Below, piece by piece: positions 35,682 to 44,192 of a stretch of 64,000 nt of DNA. The position numbers and the translations under genes were made by a program. The notes beneath the pieces were generated by a model. It was not told the origin of the DNA. It did not search any database and was given only the letters and a program-made list of their open reading frames with translations. Location: positions 124,001 to 188,000 of the forward strand of contig CAVWXX010000027.1 of the NCBI GenBank assembly GCA_963759155.1. Direction: 5' to 3'. This DNA is from SZUA-36 sp963759155 (GTDB lineage: Bacteria; Pseudomonadota; Gammaproteobacteria; Xanthomonadales; SZUA-36). Position 1 is the first letter of the stretch. The number at the start of each line of letters is the position of its first letter.

Positions 35682-36965
35682 CTATGAAGGTTCTGCCGAG
35701 AAGATCAGGCATACATTCTGGCCGCCAAAACCGAAAGAGTTGGACATTACTGAATTAACAGTCTTGATCCTCTTCTCATTGGGAACGACATCCATCAGGA
35801 TGTTCGGGTCCTGCTCATTGCAGTTGATAGTCGGAGGAATCACGCCGTTTTGTATAGTCAACAGCGAAATGGCGGCCTCAATGGTGCCTGCTGCACTCAG
35901 TGTATGACCAATCATCGATTTATTTGAACTGATCGGTGTATTCTCAAGTTCATCGCCGAGTGCCGCCGACAGCGCCAGAAACTCCATCTTGTCATTTTCC
36001 GGCGTACTGGTGCCATGTGCATTGATACAATCAATTTCGGCCGGCGACATACCGGCGTCAGCCATTGAGCGTGTAATCGTTTCAATAACTGCAGAGCCGT
36101 CCGGTGTGGAGCGGGTGCGATGGAATGTATCAGCACGCTCTCCTGCACCACGTACGACGCCGAGAATCTTTGCTCCACGCGCTTTCGCGCCTTCATAGGA
36201 TTCCAGCACGAGTGTGGCTGAGCCTTCTGCCATCACAAATCCGTCACGGGCTTTTGAAAATGGCTTGGAGGCACCTTGCGGGTCATCGTTCTGGGTAGAC
36301 AGGGCAGAGAGCAGGTTGAAACGTACAACCATTTCCTCGCAAATCCCGCCGTCGGTTCCGATGCAAAGTGCCGCATCGGTATCTCCACGGCGTATGGCTT
36401 CAACACCAAGTTGTACCGATGTCGCGCCGGAGGCACAGGCGGTTGTTAATGAAATCGGCTGACCGCGGGTACCAAACTCGTCTGCCAGGTGTTCGGCGAT
36501 GCTGGCGAACTGAAAAAGCGAATAATAGCGATCGAAATTGCCTGCCCGCACATTCTTCAACAGACGCTCGTACCCGGTCGTACCGGCACCGGCCTTTTCG
36601 TTGTAGACAACCATCCGCTGGTCCCAGTTGGTTTCTGCCGGAGAGTTAGCGACAAACAGCGGGCCAGGAAATGAACCCCGTGAACCGATACCGGATTGTT
36701 CGATGGCTTCGGCTGCGGATTTTTTGGCAAGACTGATAGAGTGTACCGGGGCGCAATAACGGCTATCACCTTGCCAGTCGATCGTGCCTGCAATCTGAGT
36801 GCGAAGCCCGTCGGTTGGGAAACGACTTATCTTGCGTACACCGGAAACGCCGGCGGTCAGGTTCTCCCAGTTATCTTCCTTGCCTTCACCGACCGAAGTA
36901 ACAATGCCGATTCCGGTCACAACAACAACAGGACGGCCTTTATGATCTTTTGCAGAATGACTCAT
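35682..36965 (-). CDS. Beta-ketoacyl-ACP synthase, active subunit (FabF-like)
   Basis: 427 aa from ATG 36965 (GGGGAG 9 nt upstream). The full Cys-His-His set is visible: TTACASGATS (Cys177), NAHGTSTPENDK and SNKSMIGHTLSAAGT. It elongates an acyl chain bound to the operon's ACP with malonyl-ACP. The gene directly upstream, ending 1 nt before this start, encodes a ketosynthase-like partner without these residues. The pair resembles the KS-alpha/chain-length-factor arrangement and the FabF1XL/FabF2XL pair. Confidence 0.9.
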   Translation of the reverse strand: MSHSAKDHKGRPVVVVTGIGIVTSVGEGKEDNWENLTAGVSGVRKISRFPTDGLRTQIAGTIDWQGDSRYCAPVHSISLAKKSAAEAIEQSGIGSRGSFPGPLFVANSPAETNWDQRMVVYNEKAGAGTTGYERLLKNVRAGNFDRYYSLFQFASIAEHLADEFGTRGQPISLTTACASGATSVQLGVEAIRRGDTDAALCIGTDGGICEEMVVRFNLLSALSTQNDDPQGASKPFSKARDGFVMAEGSATLVLESYEGAKARGAKILGVVRGAGERADTFHRTRSTPDGSAVIETITRSMADAGMSPAEIDCINAHGTSTPENDKMEFLALSAALGDELENTPISSNKSMIGHTLSAAGTIEAAISLLTIQNGVIPPTINCNEQDPNILMDVVPNEKRIKTVNSVMSNSFGFGGQNVCLIFSAEPS

Positions 36966-36966
36966 G

Positions 36967-38205
36967 TTATTCATCTCCCCGCAATGGCGCATCGGGTTTA
37001 TCTACGAGTGCCAGGCTTTCACCCCGCCAATGTCCCCAGTTACTTATCAGGACGCTTTCCGGTTGACCGGAAAACACTTTCTCAGCACCGGACTCATCAA
37101 ACGGATCAAAGAAGGAGCCTTTCGAGATCGCCAGTGATGCCAGGATGACACTGAGGGGAAGCTGTGCTTCGAGGGTATTACCAAACAGGGTTGAGACACC
37201 GCGAATCGCGGGATCGATGCCATGGTCAGACAATCCCTTCAAAAAGTCATGTTCTTCATTAAGTTGAGGTTGTACACCACAACAACCCGATAATACGGGT
37301 AATGGCCCCTTTGGAACCTGGTCGCTGACTTGTTCAAACAGACTGTCGGCCACTTGGCGGGCAGCACCGGCTTGCCTGTTACAGCGGTCCGATACGACCT
37401 TATTGATACGCGCATATGGCTTGGCACCACGGGCTTCGGCGTGTTGACGTGACTCAAGGATCAGGAAAGCACCTGCGCTGCCCATCACCATGCCACCGTC
37501 GGTATCCTCGCGTGACCAGACTGAACCAGGCTCGCCTTGCCAAAGCGTGTGATCAAATTCCATCAGCATCATCATGTCTGCGCGTTCGGCGATGTAAGCG
37601 CCACCGACAAGAAAAACTTCCCCCTGGCCATGTTGAATTTGTGCAACAGCCGTTTCAACGGCAGATACACCGGCAGATTCCTCGCCCATAAAAGTTCGTG
37701 ATGAATCCGTGACGCCGTGAACAATGGATATATTGCCGGCCATCAGGTTTGAAAGCTGTGCCAGGAACAGGGTAGGGCGTAACTCAGTATTCAGTGCCGC
37801 ATTTAGAACCGGCCCGGGATTGTCAACACCATTGATTTTTTCCATGATCGTGGTATCAACATCAAGATCACGTTCACCACCACCGGCCGCGATTATCATG
37901 TTGGTTGCCGCAAGAAGTTCGGGATTATGCGAAATGCCGGCATCATCCAATGCCAGGCCGGCCGTATAAACACCAAGGTGTTGCCATGGGCCCATCTGGC
38001 GTTGGTCACTTCTCTTCGGAATTTGAGCGCCCACGTCAATATCCACAATCTTGTGAACCGGGTAAGGTGCCTGGTCTTCCATGTCTACAGGTGGTACGGG
38101 TACCTTGCCTGTGGTCATCTGCTCCCAGTGCGTATCAAGACCTTCGCCCAAAGAGCTTACAAGTCCGATCCCAGTGACCCAGACTTCTTTTTTTTCAATA
38201 CTCAT
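36967..38205 (-). CDS. Ketosynthase-like subunit lacking catalytic residues (FabF2XL-/chain-length-factor-like)
   Basis: 412 aa from ATG 38205. The thiolase fold is recognisable (WVTGIGLVSSLGEGLDTHW, VFLVGGAYIAERADM). Where active ketosynthases have TxACASS, this one reads DSSRTFMGEESAG. The first His region reads SGCCGVQPQ, and the GHxxGAAG segment reads FGNTLEAQLPLS. All three catalytic residues are lost, as in chain-length factors of type II polyketide synthases. A role as heterodimer partner that sets chain length is inferred. Four nucleotides separate it from the dehydratase gene. Confidence 0.8.
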   Translation of the reverse strand: MSIEKKEVWVTGIGLVSSLGEGLDTHWEQMTTGKVPVPPVDMEDQAPYPVHKIVDIDVGAQIPKRSDQRQMGPWQHLGVYTAGLALDDAGISHNPELLAATNMIIAAGGGERDLDVDTTIMEKINGVDNPGPVLNAALNTELRPTLFLAQLSNLMAGNISIVHGVTDSSRTFMGEESAGVSAVETAVAQIQHGQGEVFLVGGAYIAERADMMMLMEFDHTLWQGEPGSVWSREDTDGGMVMGSAGAFLILESRQHAEARGAKPYARINKVVSDRCNRQAGAARQVADSLFEQVSDQVPKGPLPVLSGCCGVQPQLNEEHDFLKGLSDHGIDPAIRGVSTLFGNTLEAQLPLSVILASLAISKGSFFDPFDESGAEKVFSGQPESVLISNWGHWRGESLALVDKPDAPLRGDE

Positions 38206-38209
38206 TTTG

Positions 38210-38671
38210 TCACCCGGTTGATGATTGGCTGATTTGACTATACCGATCAAGCATATTGTTTTTCAGGGTATCGTTTGGAAATGGCATGATCCGGAACATT
38301 AACTTGCTGTCACAGATCTTTTTGCCGTCACGCGAGATGCTTGCTTTGGTTGCTGCAAACCCGGAGCCGTCGTGTTCCAGTTTCGCCTCGACGCGAAGAA
38401 CCTGTCCAGGTTCAACAAACGTACGCATTTTGGCACTGGTGACATTCGCCAGGAATGGCATCTTTTCGAATTTCATGCGGGATAGCAGCATAAAGCCGGA
38501 CGCCTGCGCCATGGTTTCGATCAGGAGCACACCCGGGACCAGAGGCGACCCGGGGAAGTGTCCCTCGAAAACAGTGCTTTTCATCGGCACATCTGCACGT
38601 GCGATGATGCTGCCGTTATCGGGATCGAGATCCTCGACAGCATCGATCATCTGAAAGTATTCGAGTAGCAT
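38210..38671 (-). CDS. 3-hydroxyacyl-ACP dehydratase (FabZ-like)
   Basis: 153 aa, hotdog fold. FEGHFPGSPLVPGVLLIETMAQ carries the FabZ catalytic pair (His38, Glu52); quoted in part here it reads EGHFPG then IETMAQASG. It dehydrates 3-hydroxyacyl-ACP during elongation. It corresponds to fabZXL in the rhizobial cluster. 14 nt after the ACP gene and 4 nt before the ketosynthase-like gene. Confidence 0.88.
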   Translation of the reverse strand: MLLEYFQMIDAVEDLDPDNGSIIARADVPMKSTVFEGHFPGSPLVPGVLLIETMAQASGFMLLSRMKFEKMPFLANVTSAKMRTFVEPGQVLRVEAKLEHDGSGFAATKASISRDGKKICDSKLMFRIMPFPNDTLKNNMLDRYSQISQSSTG

Positions 38672-38685
38672 AAAGCGTCGCTAAA

Positions 38686-38967
38686 TCAAGCTTCTTTGGC
38701 CGCAATGAGTTCATCAATCCGGGCACACAGTTTGCTCAGGATAAAGTACTCATCGACGTCTGCTTTGTTCTCGTTCAGCTCTTCAGTCCATTTTTCCAGC
38801 GGAATCTTGATGCCGAAGTTTTTGTCGATGGCGAAAGCAATATCCAGAAAGTCCAGGCTGTCTATACCGAGATCGGTGAAAGCATTCTTTTCAGGTGTGA
38901 TTTCTTCCAGTGGGATGTCGCTGGTTTCAGAGATGATCTCAGCTACTGCTTCAAATGTTGTCGCCAT
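38686..38967 (-). CDS. acpXL: AcpXL-like specialised acyl carrier protein
   Basis: 93 aa from ATG 38967 (AGGT upstream), longer than the housekeeping ACP of about 78 aa. Phosphopantetheine attachment is at Ser37 in DLGIDSLDFLD. The downstream part FGIKIPLEKWTEELNE...VDEYFILSKLCARIDEL is the hallmark of the rhizobial AcpXL, the carrier for C28 (omega-1)-hydroxy chains, which I recognise from memory and have not aligned. First gene of the eight-gene operon. The promoter should lie in 38968-39176, divergent from the hemerythrin gene; no strong box was picked out there. Confidence 0.85.
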   Translation of the reverse strand: MATTFEAVAEIISETSDIPLEEITPEKNAFTDLGIDSLDFLDIAFAIDKNFGIKIPLEKWTEELNENKADVDEYFILSKLCARIDELIAAKEA

Positions 38968-39176
38968 TTTAGTTACCTGTTTCAGTGTTAATTTATCGGG
39001 TGCCATCATTACGTGGCGTCATGAACCGCATCAACGGTACAATCGTGTTACGTATATGGCGATTGGTTGTCAGATTTTAAACCTTAAGTGCTGTATTGTA
39101 TTGTCTAAATAGGACAACGGCTATACATTTACCAGAGGAATTCTGGTTGAATTTTGAATGAGTTCGGGAGACTTCC

Positions 39177-39633
39177 ATGACAGGTATCGATATTGAGTCC
39201 GGTTTAGCGGCATTCTTTGAGCAGGATCACCGTGATTGTGATGCACGCTGGGCGGATGTTGAAGAGCTTCTGGACACCCAGGATGTCGAGGCCGCACGTT
39301 CGGCCTGGGAGAAATTCGACAAAGGAATGCGCCGGCATATCGCCATGGAAGAAGAAGTCATGTTTCCTGCGTTTGAAGCCGCTGCCCAGATGGGTGGAGG
39401 CGGTCCGACCTCCGTGATGCGGATGGAACACAAGCAAATGATCGGGCTTCTCGACCAGATTGAAGGTGCGATGGAGTCCGGTGACGCTGAACAGGCCCTG
39501 GATTTGGGCGATACCCTGCTGATGTTGAGTCCAACAGCACAACATCAAGGAAGAGGGCATGCTCTACCCGATGGCGGAAAATGTACTGGCCGAAAACTGG
39601 GCCAAGCTTGCCAAGCTACTCGAAGAGTACTGA
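39177..39633 (+). pseudogene. Hemerythrin-domain protein with a +1 frameshift
   Basis: From ATG 39177 the frame shows three parts of a hemerythrin HHE domain: EQDHRDCDARW, RRHIAMEEEVMFPAFE and RMEHKQM. Near 39528-39532 the frame must shift by one base to recover QQHNIKEEGMLYPMAENVL and a natural end at TGA 39631-39633 (about 152 aa). Unshifted, the frame continues eight bases further with an unrelated Arg/Gly-rich tail and loses the last His/Glu iron ligands. Restored, it is a full-length oxygen/NO-binding hemerythrin. An extra base in the assembly or a recent mutation would explain it. Confidence 0.7.
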
Positions 39634-39748
39634 TTTATTGATTTGACTCAAGGTTGTTTGAGCTGCCTTACCACGATATTTCCCGTGCCCAGACCAGCCT
39701 ACTGAGTAATTTTGGAGACTTGCTTACTGATATCTGCACGGATGGGGC

Positions 39749-39854
39749 GCTGGGGTGTGTATGGTCTTACCTGGACACGGCACAAGTACGTCCCTGTAGC
39801 CTCTTTCTCGACTCCTGTCTCGCAAGGTCCAGGTAAGACCATACACACCCCAGC
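39749..39854. repeat. 28-bp perfect inverted repeat
   Basis: Arms 39749-39776 and 39827-39854 are exact reverse complements (left arm begins GCTGGGGTGTGTATGG and ends CCTGGAC). They enclose 50 nt. Such arms could form a long hairpin, act as a mobile-element end pair or block read-through. No transposase is nearby. Confidence 0.85.
39773..39819 (-). repeat. Dispersed element, reverse copy
   Basis: On the minus strand it begins GACAGGAGTCGAGAAAGAGG and continues through CTACAGGGACGTA to GTGTCC. It is a degenerate match in the opposite orientation to 40024-40076 (GACAGGG, GCTACATGGATGT, GATGTCC). Confidence 0.45.
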
Positions 39855-40023
39855 TCAACATCAAACGACGTGCATCTTTCAGAGGTTACTAACCCAAATA
39901 TTCGCAAAGATCGTGGTTGATCAAACTCAGAATTTGGCGTCACCAACCTATAAGAAACCATTGACCCTCGCATTGGTGCAAAGCTGAGGAGGTGTGGTAC
40001 CTTACTGTCAGGACCGTACGAGC

Positions 40024-40076
40024 GACAGGGATGTCGCGATAGAGCGCTACATGGATGTGCTAGTGAGCGATGTCCC
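40024..40076 (+). repeat. Dispersed element, forward copy
   Basis: GACAGGGATGTCGCGATAGA followed by GCGCTACATGGATGTGC and ending GATGTCC. With gaps it resembles the minus-strand copy at 39773-39819 at roughly 70% of positions by eye. Confidence 0.45.
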
Positions 40077-40085
40077 GGCATAAGC

Positions 40086-40251
40086 TACCACATAGCCTTA
40101 GCTTCCCCAATGATCAATGGTTTTCAACCTGTGAGTGTAGGCCCTGATATCAGCTACTGCATGGCCTAAGCTTCCCCAATGCTCAATGGATTTAATCCTG
40201 TGAGTCGTGAGGTAGACACAACACAGCCCAGGCTTCCCCAATGATCAATGG
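40086..40251 (+). repeat. Three imperfect tandem repeats, 62-69 nt period
   Basis: The core GCTTCCCCAATGATCAATGG occurs at 40101-40120 (exact), 40170-40189 (one change) and 40232-40251 (exact). Each is preceded by a CACAG/GCATGGCC-like segment, and the first two are followed by CCTGTGAGT. Periods are 69 and 62 nt. Confidence 0.75.
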
Positions 40252-40324
40252 CTTTTGGATGCCTCGTTGGTATCTTATTCACAAATAGTTTGAACACTCG
40301 GACGCAATTGATACACAATCAACT

Positions 40325-41839
40325 ATGAAAAAATCAATCAAACTCAATTTCCCACGTATTGTCCTTCTCACTTTGCTAACCAGCATTGCACCAATAGCCA
40401 GCGCCTTTGATGCCGATCATCTGTCAGCCTTTACCGAAAGAGGCATGGAGCTATGGCACGTGCCGGGCATGTCAGTCGCCGTGATGAGTAAAGATGAGGT
40501 CGTTTTTCAGAAGGGTTTTGGTAAAACCGCGATAGAAAATGGGACTGAGGTGGATGAGCACACTTTGTTTGCGATTGCATCGACTACCAAGGCAATGGTC
40601 GTAGCGGGTCTCCTGATGCTTGCTGACGAAGAAAAACTGTCACTGGATGATCCGATCATCAAATATGTGCCTGAGTTGCACTTTGAAAACCCCATGCTTA
40701 CGCAAAACTTGATGGTTCGTGATTTACTCGCGCATCGCACCGGTTTGCCATCCACCGACTACTGGTCATTTTTGCAAAATATGCCTTTGAATGAGCAGAT
40801 TACACGCTTACGCAATGTGCCAAACCAGGCACCGGTGCGTACCCGTCTGATCTATCAAAATACGATGTTCGAAATAGCCGGCCTGTTGATCGAGCGACTG
40901 AGTGGTCAACGCTGGCATGATTTTCTGACAGAGCGTCTGTGGCACCCCATTGGTATGCAGGAAACTTATGGTGAACGAGCACAGATCGGTGATGAACAAA
41001 GTCATGTTATGCCTTATCAGTACCATGAAGACCAGCTTGTTCTTGCGGACTGGGACTTTCCAGCCGATTTTGCCGATGCTGCGGGTTCAGTATGGTCTTC
41101 CATTCACGATATGAGTCTGTGGGCACAGTTTCTGTTACGTGACGGTGTTACCAGCAGCGGTGACCGTTTGATTTCGGAGACGGCTATGCAGCAGATGTTT
41201 GAGCCACAGCAGCTTGCCAGTTCATCTGATTTTTACCCGACCGTTGAGCTCACCAGGCCCAACTGGCGCAGTTACGGCCTGGCCTGGTTTCAACAGGATT
41301 TTCAGGGCAGAAAAATTGATTTCCACACTGGCAGCCTTTCCGGTCTGATTGCCATTATCGGGCTGGACCGCGCCAACGACAAAGCGGTGGTGGTGCTGGG
41401 TAACCGTGATCATGCCGAGATGCGTCATGCGCTGATGTGGAATGTGATGGACAATTCCACGGGTGATGATCGACGCGATTGGAACCAGGAGGTTTTTGAC
41501 CTGTACGCAGGGCAAGCGGAGGAGCGCAAAGAGCATTGGAATGAAACCCGCAAGAAACGGCTTAAAAATACAAAGCCAAGCTTACCGAAGGCTTCCTATG
41601 CAGGAACTTACACTCATCCGTCTTTCGGTGAAATCCAGATCGAAAAGTCCGGTTCGGACATGGCCCTCAAGACCACGCTAATCGATTTCGAGATGAGCCA
41701 CTGGCACCTCGATACCTACCTTGTGGAATACAAAACCTGGGAGATGCATGAATTTGCGACTTTTAACATCAACCCTGAAGGTAACATCACCTCGGTTGAT
41801 GTCATCGGTCACACGTTTGAGCGTGTGCCTGCGGAGTAA
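40325..41839 (+). CDS. Secreted serine hydrolase, class C beta-lactamase family
   Basis: 504 aa with a signal peptide ending APIASA. Catalytic SxxK is Ser86-Thr-Thr-Lys89, and YxN is Tyr177-Gln-Asn179. The third motif region (FHTGSLSG, about 335-342) has HTG in place of KTG, as in esterase or peptidase members. A C-terminal extension (about 420-504; SYAGTYTHPSFGEI) resembles the DUF3471 beta domain. It is probably an esterase, D-amino-acid peptidase or relative rather than an antibiotic-resistance enzyme. Monocistronic, downstream of the repeat island. Confidence 0.88.
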   Translation: MKKSIKLNFPRIVLLTLLTSIAPIASAFDADHLSAFTERGMELWHVPGMSVAVMSKDEVVFQKGFGKTAIENGTEVDEHTLFAIASTTKAMVVAGLLMLADEEKLSLDDPIIKYVPELHFENPMLTQNLMVRDLLAHRTGLPSTDYWSFLQNMPLNEQITRLRNVPNQAPVRTRLIYQNTMFEIAGLLIERLSGQRWHDFLTERLWHPIGMQETYGERAQIGDEQSHVMPYQYHEDQLVLADWDFPADFADAAGSVWSSIHDMSLWAQFLLRDGVTSSGDRLISETAMQQMFEPQQLASSSDFYPTVELTRPNWRSYGLAWFQQDFQGRKIDFHTGSLSGLIAIIGLDRANDKAVVVLGNRDHAEMRHALMWNVMDNSTGDDRRDWNQEVFDLYAGQAEERKEHWNETRKKRLKNTKPSLPKASYAGTYTHPSFGEIQIEKSGSDMALKTTLIDFEMSHWHLDTYLVEYKTWEMHEFATFNINPEGNITSVDVIGHTFERVPAE

Positions 41840-41876
41840 GTTTCCCCTGGTGTAAACCGATTAAAAGGTTTTTGGT

Positions 41877-43121
41877 TCAGGTGATCGCCGAACCTACTGG
41901 TGTGTGACCGGCAGCTTGTTTTCCGACGCAGGGAACTGCCTCAGGCCATACCCCTGGCAGGTCGTTTTTCAGGTCCTCGATATCTTCGAGTCCAACCGCT
42001 ATGCGAACCAGTCCATCGACAATGCCGGACTGCTCGCGTTGTTCGACTGTCAGCCGGTTGTGGGTGGTGCTGGCCGGATGCGTAATGGTTGACTTGGTAT
42101 CACCAAGGTTGGCAGTGATTGAAATCAGACGGGTGGCATCAATCAACTTCCAGCCGGCTTCTTTACCACCCTCGAGTTCGAACGACAAAAGACCGCCAAA
42201 GCCTGATTGTTGCCGCTTAGCCAGCGCGTGTTGCGCATGGCTTTCCAAACCGGGGTAAAAAACCCGTTTTACCTTTGCCTGTTGCTCAAGCCATTGCGCC
42301 AGCTTCAAGGCATTTGAGCTATGCGCTTTCATACGCAAGCTCAGAGTTTCAAGGCCTTTCAAAAACACCCAGGCATTAAAAGGGCTCATTGACGGCCCGG
42401 CTGTTCTCAGGAAGCCAAAGACCTTTTCACCGACCAGGTCTTTCGGGCCGACAACCGCACCGCCCACACAACGGCCCTGACCATCGAGAAACTTGGTAGC
42501 CGAATGAATGACGATGTCGGCACCGAGACTGATGGGTTGTTGCAGGGCAGGGGTGCAAAAGCAGTTGTCCACCACCAAAAGTATATCGTTTTGATGGGCG
42601 AGTTCTGAAAGTTGCCTGATGTCCGCCAGTTCGGTTAGCGGGTTAGATGGTGTTTCCATAAACATCAGGCGGGTCTCTGGCCTTATCGCACCCGCCCAGT
42701 CATCGATGTTTGCCAGGTCGACAAAACTGGTTTCAATGCCCAGCTTGGCGAGGAAGTTGGTAAATAGCATCGTGGTTGAGCCAAAAATGCTGCGTGATGA
42801 AACGATGTGGTCACCGCTTTTGAGAAGTGCCAGGCAGGTCGAGAGGATGGCTGACATGCCGGAAGCCGTGGCCACGCAGGCTTCGGCTCCTTCCATGGCC
42901 GCCAGGCGCTGCTCAAAGGTTCTCACGGTAGGATTGGTAAATCTGGAATAGATATTACCCGGTTGTTCATCAGAAAAGCGCGCTGCAGCCTCGGCTGCAG
43001 AGGCGAATACATAGCTTGAAGTCGTAAATACCGGCTCGGAATGCTCACCTTCCGGCGTCCGGGTCTGCCCGGCCCTCACCGCCAGTGTGTCAAATTGATA
43101 TTCATCCTCAAAATTCGGCAT
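41877..43121 (-). CDS. metZ: O-succinylhomoserine sulfhydrylase
   Basis: 414 aa, PLP enzyme of the Cys/Met metabolism family. The lysine that binds PLP is in HSATKFLDGQGRCVGG. N-terminal YSRFTNPTVRTFEQRLAAMEG, SGMSAI and the C-terminal ITHPASTTHNRL are family hallmarks, and the FLDGQGR segment is typical of MetZ. It makes homocysteine directly from O-succinylhomoserine and sulfide, which suits an organism handling sulfide. No purF or other met gene is adjacent in the window. Confidence 0.92.
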   Translation of the reverse strand: MPNFEDEYQFDTLAVRAGQTRTPEGEHSEPVFTTSSYVFASAAEAAARFSDEQPGNIYSRFTNPTVRTFEQRLAAMEGAEACVATASGMSAILSTCLALLKSGDHIVSSRSIFGSTTMLFTNFLAKLGIETSFVDLANIDDWAGAIRPETRLMFMETPSNPLTELADIRQLSELAHQNDILLVVDNCFCTPALQQPISLGADIVIHSATKFLDGQGRCVGGAVVGPKDLVGEKVFGFLRTAGPSMSPFNAWVFLKGLETLSLRMKAHSSNALKLAQWLEQQAKVKRVFYPGLESHAQHALAKRQQSGFGGLLSFELEGGKEAGWKLIDATRLISITANLGDTKSTITHPASTTHNRLTVEQREQSGIVDGLVRIAVGLEDIEDLKNDLPGVWPEAVPCVGKQAAGHTPVGSAIT

Positions 43122-43225
43122 AGGGGAAATTCCATTCGGTTGGTGGCGGGTTTAGCTGTCCAATAAAGCACGCTCAACTTACAATATGCATTAATTATTT
43201 ACTTGAAAGCAAGGAATACAAGTCA

Positions 43226-43504
43226 ATGAAAATTGTCGCTGACATGAGCCTGTACCCACTGAAAGACGGGCCGATTCCAAACATCATTGAATTTATCAAA
43301 GAGTTGCAAATTCAGGATGGTATCGAAATTGTCACCAATCAGCTTGGCACGCAGTTAAGTGGCGAGTTTGAAGCTGTTACGGGCGCTATCAATCAATGTA
43401 TGCGTAAGGCTATGGCGGCGCCCAATACGGTAGTGCTGGTGGTGAAATACCTGAATATTGACGTCGAACTCAACAGGAAACCCAGCCTGACACCGCCGGT
43501 TTAG
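43226..43504 (+). CDS. YkoF-like / thiamine-binding family small protein
   Basis: 92 aa. ADMSLYPLKDGPIPNIIEFI, VTNQLGTQLSGEFEAV and the strand VVLVVKYLNID follow the YkoF/MTH1187 ferredoxin-like fold pattern. Relatives bind thiamine or hydroxymethylpyrimidine, and many are unassigned. It is divergent from metZ and stands alone, with AAGGA before the ATG. Function uncertain. Confidence 0.7.
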   Translation: MKIVADMSLYPLKDGPIPNIIEFIKELQIQDGIEIVTNQLGTQLSGEFEAVTGAINQCMRKAMAAPNTVVLVVKYLNIDVELNRKPSLTPPV

Positions 43505-43559
43505 ATTTGAAGGATGAGGACCGGTAATGGATGGGGGTTGATTAAGACCGGTTCTGTCT

Positions 43560-44192
43560 TCAGGAAACTATCCCATGCTTGACCGCATATTGGATTAATT
43601 CTGAATTGGATTTGACATCAAGGGTTTCCATGATCTGGTACTTATGGAAAGCGACGGTCCTTGGCGTGATGTTCAATATTGCAGCGACCTGTTTCATCGT
43701 ATTGCCCTCTGCAAGTAACTGCAGAACCTCGCGCTGGCGAATGGAAAGGTCACCGTGCACTTTATGAGTGCCCGGGTTTTTGATTTGCGCATCAGCCATG
43801 CTCTCGGCGAGTTTGGGCGAAACGTAAACCTTTGAATTAAGCACAGCGTCGATGGCCTGAAATAACTCGGATGAGGCTGAACTCTTTAGCAGATACCCAC
43901 TTGCCCCGATTCGTAAAGCCTCAGTCACCATGTCTGCATCTTCATTGACGGTTAAAAAAACGAGCTTGGTGTCAGGCAGGATTTTTTTCAGTTTTTCGCC
44001 TGCGTCAAACCCGTTCAGGTTTGGCATGGCAATATCCATCAAGACCAGGTCGGGAGCCAGTTTTGTGACCATTTTCAGCATCATGCGACCATCTGTCGCG
44101 GTTCCGACAATATCGTATTTTGTCTCAAGCAACTTACTGAATGCGTCCAGTAGAAGCGAGTGATCATCTGCTAAAAAAATGCGTGCACGCAT
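43560..44192 (-). CDS. NarL/LuxR-type response regulator
   Basis: 210 aa. N-terminal receiver domain with ADDH, phosphorylation-site Asp in LVLMDIAMPNLNG and the Lys of YLLKSS. C-terminal LuxR HTH (LSIRQREVLQLLAEGNTMKQVAAIL, then TPRTVAFHKYQI). No sensor kinase gene is adjacent, so it is an orphan regulator. It is divergent from the receiver-Hpt gene at 44365. That gene could belong to the same phosphorelay, which is inference. Confidence 0.92.
   Translation of the reverse strand: MRARIFLADDHSLLLDAFSKLLETKYDIVGTATDGRMMLKMVTKLAPDLVLMDIAMPNLNGFDAGEKLKKILPDTKLVFLTVNEDADMVTEALRIGASGYLLKSSASSELFQAIDAVLNSKVYVSPKLAESMADAQIKNPGTHKVHGDLSIRQREVLQLLAEGNTMKQVAAILNITPRTVAFHKYQIMETLDVKSNSELIQYAVKHGIVS

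Larger units (their letters stand above)
39634..40324. other. Non-coding repeat island
   Basis: About 690 nt with no believable gene. It holds a 28-nt perfect inverted repeat, two copies of a degenerate 47-53 nt element in opposite orientations, and three tandem copies of a 62-69 nt unit, listed separately. The fragments open in this stretch have no domain, no ribosome site and repeat-derived composition. It separates the hemerythrin gene from the serine hydrolase. Confidence 0.6.

Noticed and set aside
32074..38967. Aryl polyene biosynthesis as the role of the operon
   Set aside because: The KS pair, FabZ, FabG and PPTase would fit, but the AcpXL-type ACP and MDR/LpxL order fit the VLCFA cluster better, and no ammonia-lyase, glycosyltransferase, MMPL exporter or thioesterase is present.
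40086..40251. Tandem repeats as a CRISPR array
   Set aside because: Only three imperfect copies, unequal periods of 69 and 62 nt, and no cas genes.
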